Source: Mytilus trossulus
Taxonomy: Eukaryota; Mollusca; Bivalvia; Mytilida; Mytilidae
DNA: 64,000 nucleotides
Direction of reading: 5' to 3'
Assembly: GCF_036588685.1 (NCBI RefSeq)
Contig: NC_086374.1
Location: forward strand, 24,854,886-24,918,885
Shown one piece after another: positions 47,301 through 56,300 of the stretch. How positions within the stretch are numbered: position 1 is the stretch's first letter; each line of letters begins with the position of its first letter. Both the position numbers and the translations under genes were made by a program. The notes under the pieces are model-generated. The model was given only the letters and a program-made list of their open reading frames with translations, ran no database searches and was not told the origin of the DNA.

Positions 47301-50300
47301 AAATGTATCCCGTCCAGCAACCTAGCAACCAAAATCACCATTTGCCGAAACTTACACTACCCATGTTTAACGGAGAAATTCTGACTTGGCAAACATTTTG
47401 GGACTCTTTTGAATCTTCCGTTCATTACAATGTAACACTCACAGACGTACAGAAATTTAGTTATTTAAAATCCCAGCTTGTTAATGATGCTGCAAGAACT
47501 ATTGACGGGTTACCGCTCACAAACTCAAATTACATGGAAGCTATTAAACTTTTAAAGGAGCGCTTCGGACAATCGCATAAGATTACAAATGCTTATATGC
47601 AAGCTATGCTAGAACTTAGAGCACAACAAAATAACCTACTCAGTCTACGTGTTTATTACGACAAGTTAGAGGCTTATATAAGAGGTCTTGAATCGTTAGG
47701 CCGTTCCGGAGAATCGTATGGTGCATTACTTATTCCGATAATACTGAACAAGCTTCCGTCAGAAATACGACAACACTTAGCTCGTGAAAACGGTTCCGAT
47801 AATTGGGAATTGATTGATTTGAGACGTGGAATTTTGAAAGAAATCACTATAATTGAAGCTGGACAACGCTCTTCGTTTATGGATTCAATGCAACCTACTG
47901 CAATGACCGCATCGTTTTTGACAAGCGCTGATAGAAAAGGTACACCGAGTAAAGTAGTTACATTCGATAACCGTGAGAGACAAACACAAAATATACGACA
48001 AAAACCTTGCATATTCTGCCAGAATTTACATGACCCTGCAAAATGCCCAAATGTTACAGATCACGATACACGCCTATCAATCGTCAAAGAAAAGAAGTTA
48101 TGTTTTAACTGTTTAGGATCACACCGTTCCGTAGATTGTAAATCGAAATTTCGCTGCCGCCAGCACCACACAAGTCTTTGCCATGGAAATACATGTACTA
48201 GTGATCAGCAAATGTCAGTTCATGCCATAGTTGATGATAGCGAAAATACATTGATCGCCACAAGTTTTCATTCGTCTGAAGAAAAATCCCGTTCGAACGT
48301 GCTTCTAAAAACTGCCGTTGCACCAGTTGGGGGAAATCGATATGTTGATACGCACATTTTGTTTGATGAAGGAGCACAGCGCTCTTTTGTTACCGAGGAG
48401 TTAGCGTCGAAAATAGATTTAGAAATACTAGGAACAGAAACCATACATTTATCGGCATTTGGAAGTACCGACAGCAAAAACCGTCATTTGTCAAGAGCAC
48501 GCGTATACGTAGAGTCGATAAACAGAACGAAAATTCCAGTTGAGGTTCTAGTAGTACCGAACATCGCCAGCCCGTTAACCAATTACATCGGTAATGGTAT
48601 ACGAGAATTTAAGTACCTGAAAGGATTACGTTTAGCTCATCCGTTTACAGAAGACAACTCTTCTTTTGAAATTTCCTTGCTCATCGGAGCTGATTTCTAT
48701 TGGGATTTCGTAGAGGATACAATATTAAGAGGAAATGGTCCAACTGCCGTAAAGTCCAAACTTGGCTATTTATTGTCTGGTCCAATTCCAACGTCTAATC
48801 GACAACAGAGTAATGTAGGTATGTACAACATATTGACATCGCACAAACCAGAGGAGTTCAATTTAGAAAGATTTTGGGAATTAGAGTCGTTAGGAATAGA
48901 TAGCAACACGACAGATGTTGAAACGGTAGATTATATGGAAACATATCAAAAGTCAGCAATCGAATTTCGAGAAAACAAGTACATAGCAAAGTTGCCATGG
49001 AAACCAGATCATGAACCCTTGCCTACCAACTTCTTTGTTACAAAACGAAGAACTGAAAACGTCATTCGAAAATTAAGTCAAGATCCCAAAATGCTTAATG
49101 TATATGGACAGATAATCAAAGATCAAGAACGCCGAGGATTTATTGAAAAGGTTAAGGATCCCGATATTAGTAAAGGTATTGTACATTATATCCCACACCA
49201 TCCCGTTAAAAAGGATTCAACAACTACACCAATAAGGATAGTTTACGATTGTAGCTGCCGACAGTCATCACAGTTACCGAGTCTTAATGATTGTTTAATG
49301 AACACACCCCCGATTTTAAACGACCTTACAAAGATTTTAATCAGATTTCGATTGAACCCGGTTGCCATAGTAACTGACATTGAGAAGGCATTTTTACATG
49401 TCGGACTGCATGAACAGGACCGTGATGTCACAAGATTTTTATGGTTAGATAACCCTGTTGACCCACAAAGCGATTTAGCGACATATAGGTTCAAGTCTGT
49501 ACTATTTGGAGCGACGTGTTCGCCGTTTATCTTAAACGCTGTCCTGCTAAAACACTTACAGCAAACAGAAAATGAAACTACTAAAATACTGACAAGGGAT
49601 TTATATGTTGACAACATTTTATCTAGCATTTGCAATGAAACTCAAGCCGTAACTTATTTCAAGGAAGCGCGACAACTGATGTTAAATGCAGGATTTAACC
49701 TTCGCTCATGGACCTCAAACAACGAAAATGTGAGAAATCTAGCTATCAAGGAGGACGTGTTAGATACCGACAAAGAAGCAAAAATATTGGGAATGCGTTG
49801 GAATGTCGAAACGGATGAATTATCTTACGCAAAACGAGTTTTACCGTTTGTATCGTCAAATATTACAAAACGGGAAATTCTGAAAGAATCTTCAAAGATA
49901 TTTGACCCGCTAGGATTTTTAAGCCCAGTTAGTATCCGAGCAAAGATTTTGATGCAAGATTTGTGGAAACAACGCTATGATTGGGACGAACCCCTACCAG
50001 AAAATCTACAGTTACAATGGAAGGATCTGGCAAAAGACATAGGAATCGTTACAAGTATGAAATTGCCTAGACAATACTTTACCGGAAATACAAACTCAAG
50101 ATCACTACATGTATTTGTCGACGCAAGCATGAAAGCGTATGGAGCGGTAGCATACATGTATCTATCGAAAGGACATAGTGCCGCATTAGTGATGGCAAAA
50201 ACACGCGTTGCACCCGTTAAAACGCTGACATTGCCACAATTGGAATTAATGGCCGCCGTAATAGGAGCTCGCCTAACACAACATCTAAAATCTACTTTGG

Positions 50301-53300
50301 AATGTACAGATGTGACACTTAGGTCGGACAGCCAAATTGTACTTCAATGGTTAAAAACGTCAAAACCGTTGAAACGCTTCGTATCAAATCGAATTAAAGA
50401 GATTAATGAATTAACGGAAGAATGCAAATGGAAATACTGCCCGACAAATTGTAACCCTGCTGATTTGCTCACTCGTGGTATAACCGCAAAACAGTTTATG
50501 GAGAACGTATTATGGAAAACAGGACCGACTTGCCTAATTCAAAATTCAGCCAACTTGGAAACACATTTACCTATTAACACAGCTTTATCCGTATTAGCAG
50601 ACGACAATGAGGAGACATTAGATGAAGAAAGCAACACTGACAAAAATGATAATCTTCATTTTGGAATTGACAAAATTATAAATGTTAACAGGTATGGATC
50701 TTACAAGAAGCTTTTGCGAGTGACAACGTATGTCCAACGTTTTATTCAAAATTGTAAGACAACTAAGTCTATTAGAAACACTGGGGAAATACAACCAGAT
50801 GAATTACAGCAATCAACTATATTATGGATACGATGTTGCCAAGCGACGGCATACCCCGGTGAAGTATGCGCACTCACATTAAAAAATGCGCAAAAAACTA
50901 AATTTCCACGACTTCGACAACTTCAACTTTATTTAGATGAAAACAATTTAATGAGATGTAAAGGTAGAATTCATAATGCGCCATTATCCGAATCAGCAAA
51001 ACATCCTTATATTTTACCAGCAAATCACCGATTATCAGAGCTTATAGTGTTGAACTCACACGAACTAGTTATGCATTCTGGAGTTAATGCCACCGTTACA
51101 CAAATCCGTCAAACATTCTGGATACCGTCTTTGCGCCAATTCACCCGAAAATTACTTCACAGATGTACAACTTGCAAAAAGGTCAACGGAAAACCGTATA
51201 GGGCACTAGACCCTCCACCATTACAAAAAATAAGACTTCAAGAAGCACCGCCTTTCACAGTTACAGGTATAGACTTTACAGCAGCGCTTCAAGTCAAGGA
51301 AAATGATGGTACATTGAAAAAAGTTTACATATGTTTATTTACGTGTGCGTCGACAAGAGCCGTGCATTTGGAGATAATACCAACTATGAACGAAGAATCT
51401 TTTTTACTTGGATTTAGACGATTTACAAGTAGGAAATCATTACCGCAGATCGTTATGTCGGACAATGCGCTTTCTTTTATTTCAGCGTCACAGGAGGTAA
51501 AACGGCTATGTGAGTCAAAGAAAATTGAAGAAGCTTTATCTTCTTTTGGAGTCGAATGGAGATCTATTCCGAAACGTGCACCCTGGTTCGGAGGGTGGTG
51601 GGAGAGATTAATTGCACTTACAAAAACAAATTTGAAAAAGACACTAGGACGTGCGTTAATCAATTTGGATATGTTACAGACATTTGTCACAGAAATAGAG
51701 AAAATTCTGAACGATCGACCACTAACATATGTTTCTACAGACATTATCGATAGTGAACCGTTAACACCCGCGCACCTGTTGTATGGACGCCGAGTTACAA
51801 CATTACCGTATCCACGTACCGAAATGGACAACATTAACGAAACATATGCATTGACTGCTTCAGATATTTCAAAACGTGCTCAAAGATTATCTACTCTTAT
51901 TGAACATTTTTGGAACCGTTGGAGATTTGAGTACTTAACCTCACTTCGAGAATTTCATAAAAAGACTGGAGACAATAAGATTAACATTAAAGTAGGAGAT
52001 GTAGTTCAAGTGCATGACGATAAACCGCGAATTAAATGGAAAACAGCAGTAGTGGAGGAAGTTGTTACTGGTAACGATGGTTTAGTGCGTTCGGCGATAA
52101 TCAGAACGAACAGTGGCCAGACTTCACGTCCGATCGTCAAACTTTATCCGCTAGAGATCAACGAAGATGAACTATCAAATACATCAGAGGAGACGAAAGA
52201 AGTCGATACCAAAAGAACACTGCCTATGCGAAAGGCAGCAATGCGTGCAAAGGAGAACATTAAATTTTGGACAAATTCTTAGAGGACATTAAATTTTGTG
52301 TCCGATTTTCAAATCGTTACAGAGACTGTAATTGCCCATCATATTTTAAATCATATTTTTCGTTTCAATTATGAACATTTAAAGTAATAGTCTATTGTTT
52401 AATACATAAATACACTTTGCGGGCCCCAGTATGTTGAGAATAGTTCGAAGTTATAACGTTACGTTTCCCGTATTTACGTTCACATGCTTGTGACGTTGCT
52501 TACACCTTGTATGGGCTTCGCCATTGTAAATATTATACGCAAAGTAAACACAACGCAAAGTACACATACGACTTTCTTAGTTTATTCCGCACATCATAAA
52601 AACCAATGGACATTTACATCAACAGTTATAAATAATAAATAAGAAACCACACGAACTCCATCAAAAACCGGGAGTGAAATCAGGTGCTCCGGAAACGTAA
52701 GCATTTCCTGCAGCGTATACGGCACCCGTCGTGTTATTTCTTTTTTCAGTTCAGTAATGATGGAAGGTTATTATGACTGAGGAAGAACATAAGATATAAT
52801 TTATGACACACGTTTGTCATAATGGCCAATCAGCTTATGATGGCGACAATACAATTTCTTGAGTGATGACATTAATTTGATTGATTCATAGCCCTGTCTT
52901 AGCAACTTTTGAAAAAGCAGTATTCCTTGTTCAACAAAATCTACGTACTTTGAGCTAGATCTAAAGTAACGTATCAATTAAGACACATATTCTCCATATG
53001 CTGGTGCTGCTGAGATGTTGCTGCACAGAAATAGAGAGTTGAATATATGAAAATTAAAATGATCCCGTTTGTCATAACTTTTGTTATTCAACCTACCATC
53101 AGTCGTCATTTAGTGAAAAAGGTCTAAAAATGAAGCAGATTTATATGTTTTGGTAGTATCTTTAATTTCTAGTATTCATGGATATATGTAAGTGCTCACT
53201 GAATCTATTATTATCAAGAGACAGTACATCATCAATATACCGAAAGGTGAAATTAAAAGACTGAGCGATTTTTTTTCTCCTTTTTGTACAAGCCCTTGGA

Positions 53301-56300
53301 TAAATTTGGCTTCATATGCATATAAAAACAAATCTGCAAGTAGAGGAGCACAATTGGTACCCATTTGGATATCAATATTCTGTTGGAAGACCAAACGTCC
53401 AAATTCAACAAATATGTTTTAAATCAAAAAGTCCAGCATGGCAGTGATATCCTCTTCGGTGTATATTTTCCTTGACTCTGTCGAGCGTTAAGTTTAGTAT
53501 GTGTAATAGTGGTATAAAGAGTTGAAAATCAAAAATTTTAATGTTGGTACAATGTTTTAATGATTGAGATAATAAATTCACCAATAACTCTTTTGAATTT
53601 TTCAGTATCCACATCTGATTAACACCACTTCTTGAATATGCCTTTTCGGAATATTGCTGAAGTCCTTCTTTGACTACAGTGAGTATGGCAGTAAGAAGAG
53701 GGACGAAAGATACCAAAGGGACAGTTAAACTCATAAATCTAAAACAAACTGACAACGCCATGGCTGAAAATGAAAAAGACAAAAAGACAAATAATGTTAC
53801 ACATGACACAACATAGAAAACTAAAGAACAAACAACACGAACTTTAGAAAGGGGTTAAGTGGAACACTCTGAATAACCTGCACTATTCATTTCCTTATAA
53901 GGATTCCTGTGAAGCTAAGCAATCCAATATAAGGATGGAAGATCCTGGTCTTCATTCTTTGATTAACGCCAAAGGAGATTAGAACCATTTTGTGGTTTTC
54001 CAGGATCTATTCGTCATAAGCGTACTAAGTGTATATGTAAGTGTAGGACTTCCAAGTGTGTTATTTAGCCCGATTTCATGCAGTCAATGTATTGTTTCTT
54101 GCAAACAAATAAAATATTGTTGGAGGCTTTGTCAGCTGGAACATTAGTCATGGATGCACGACAGCTCCTCTATGACCTGAGGATCTTTAAAGCATTGGTG
54201 CTCATTGACCCTTTAAGCTTACTTACTATTATCTGAATCAATGACCTTACTGATTTAACCCACTCCGAAAGAGTGTCGAACTCAAACTGTTCTCTTTTTA
54301 CCCAGTCTTTTGCATAACCCACAACAGAATCCATGAGTAGTTAAAAGTTCTGCTTTTAATTGATTGGCTGTGGCTCTCTGTATTTCGGGCCTTTTGACAA
54401 AAGTTGTCTTAACTTGTAGTTACTGATTATGTTTAGGTATCCAAAATTACATGGCCAGCAGTATTATACACGAATTGGGAATGCGAACAAGCACAATCAG
54501 GTGGTTGAGCTTTGGTGTCATCAATATTTAGATCCTGCAACACATTTTTGTGATAACATTTTTTAGATGCAACAGGATTGGTGTAGGAATACGATACTTT
54601 AGAAGAAAAGTGGTCCTTGAAGTAAGAAGGAATGTTGTTTTTCACTCTTTTATGGTGAAGAATATTACTTATATTTAAAGCAATAATACCCTTGTTTGTG
54701 AACTTCAAATTGAAGAATGAACGTTTTTGCAGTTCCACCGAATGTTCAGAAACGGGTCTGAATAATCTATTGTAAGCAATATCCATTACCATGGCAACTA
54801 TTTTATACTTCGTAGATCGACTATCTGTAGTGTGACATTTTTCACACGCTTTTAATAGAATGATTTAGCTTTGAGGTCATCAATATTTAGATTCTGCAAC
54901 ACTGTTTTTGTGATTTAAGTTTTTAGATGCAATCGGATTGGTGTAGGAATACGATACTATAGAAGAAGAATGAGCCTTTTACCTCTTTTTTTTTTTGAAG
55001 AGTGGTCCTTGAAGTAAGAATGAATGTTACTTTTTACTCTTTTATGGAAAAGAATATTACTTATATTTATAGCAATTATACCCTTGTTTGTGAACTTCAA
55101 ATTGAAAAATGAACGTTTTTGCAGTTCCTCCGAATTTAAATGCAACAGGGTAGGTGTAGGAATACGATACTATAGAAGAAGAGTGATCCTTAAAGTAAGC
55201 AAAAATTGGCAGATCGGACATAATTTGACATAATATACTGACTACATTAAGGACTGACTATATTAAAAAATATCCCATGAGACTGTAGAGATAACAATAA
55301 CTTTACCTGGTGTAGCCGTGCTTAAAATGTTAGGCATTTCTCTTCTCAAAATTATTGAATGGAATTAAACGTGTTATCAGCAAAATCTGTCTTTTTCTCC
55401 AATAGGCTATTTACAAACAATTGATCTAATATGTATGTCGGCAAGTTTGTGAAATTATTAGGAGTGGCAATTCTCACCTTTCATATCTTCAGTTTCATTG
55501 GTAAAACGTAATATGGACTCGTAAACTGTCCAGTTTTAAGGTAATTTAAGTTACTGTACACATTCATGCACGGTCTGATTTAATCAGTACACTCGTATGA
55601 AAAGCATAACCAGTTTGAAATTCAAATAATAATAACTTAATCCAATCAAATTGCGTCAGATTCAACAAAAATGACCGGTCCACAGCATAAAAAGTAATAG
55701 GGGTAAACTAGGTAAGGAGAAAATAACAGATATGTTAAGTTGATATTTATGCAATTAGGAACATAATTTTGTCATCCAAAAGTTTTGTTCTAATATCAAA
55801 AAAATATGTCGTTCTTTATTTGTAAAGTTTTGGGATTTTTCATTTGAGTATTTATTATAAATTAAGGTGATAAAAAGATTGGGCTTCAAAAGTTTACCTA
55901 ATCATTGACTTTGTACATTCTTCCTTTATTAACATTTACTGTTTCACAAATAATATGTTATTTCAAAGTAAAAATCATTTCTTTAAATGTTTAAAAAAAA
56001 CATTCTTATTGATACAGCGGTAAAGTGAATTGAAATGAACAGTGGTATATCAAGCATCGAATTCCCACACACTGTAGCTTGCACTTTGTAAATACAGTTG
56101 TTTCTATAACACGCCTCTTTTGGGGAGATCTTGAATATTCATAGAAATTTTTTTTGTTTACATACTGGTTCCCAGTAATGCTCTCTTTGTTCCATCCCAC
56201 AGAGATATAACTTGGAAATGTTTCCAGCAAATATACACGTGCATATTGTTTACATTGAAATCTGTGGTAACCTTTTATTCGAGGTAGGGGTAGTTAAGAA

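Larger units (their letters stand above)
46739..52593 (+). mobile_element. Full-length BEL/Pao LTR retrotransposon
   Basis: The 5' LTR (46739-46900) and 3' LTR (52432-52593) are both 162 bp, begin TGTTGAG and end GCACA, and differ at one base that I can see (GAATTTAT against GAAGTTAT). Direct TCATA flanks at 46734-46738 and 52594-52598 form the 5-bp target duplication. A probable primer binding site TGGTGCCGTGACC is at 46905-46917. No clean polypurine tract is obvious before the 3' LTR. One long gag-pol frame lies between. It is inserted antisense to gene 4 and next to a Penelope-like tail. Confidence 0.95.

Noticed and set aside
51325-51834. 169-codon minus-strand frame opposite the integrase, and similar frames at 47674, 49243 and 53192
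   Set aside because: Antisense shadows of the BEL/Pao pol frame or of Penelope relics.
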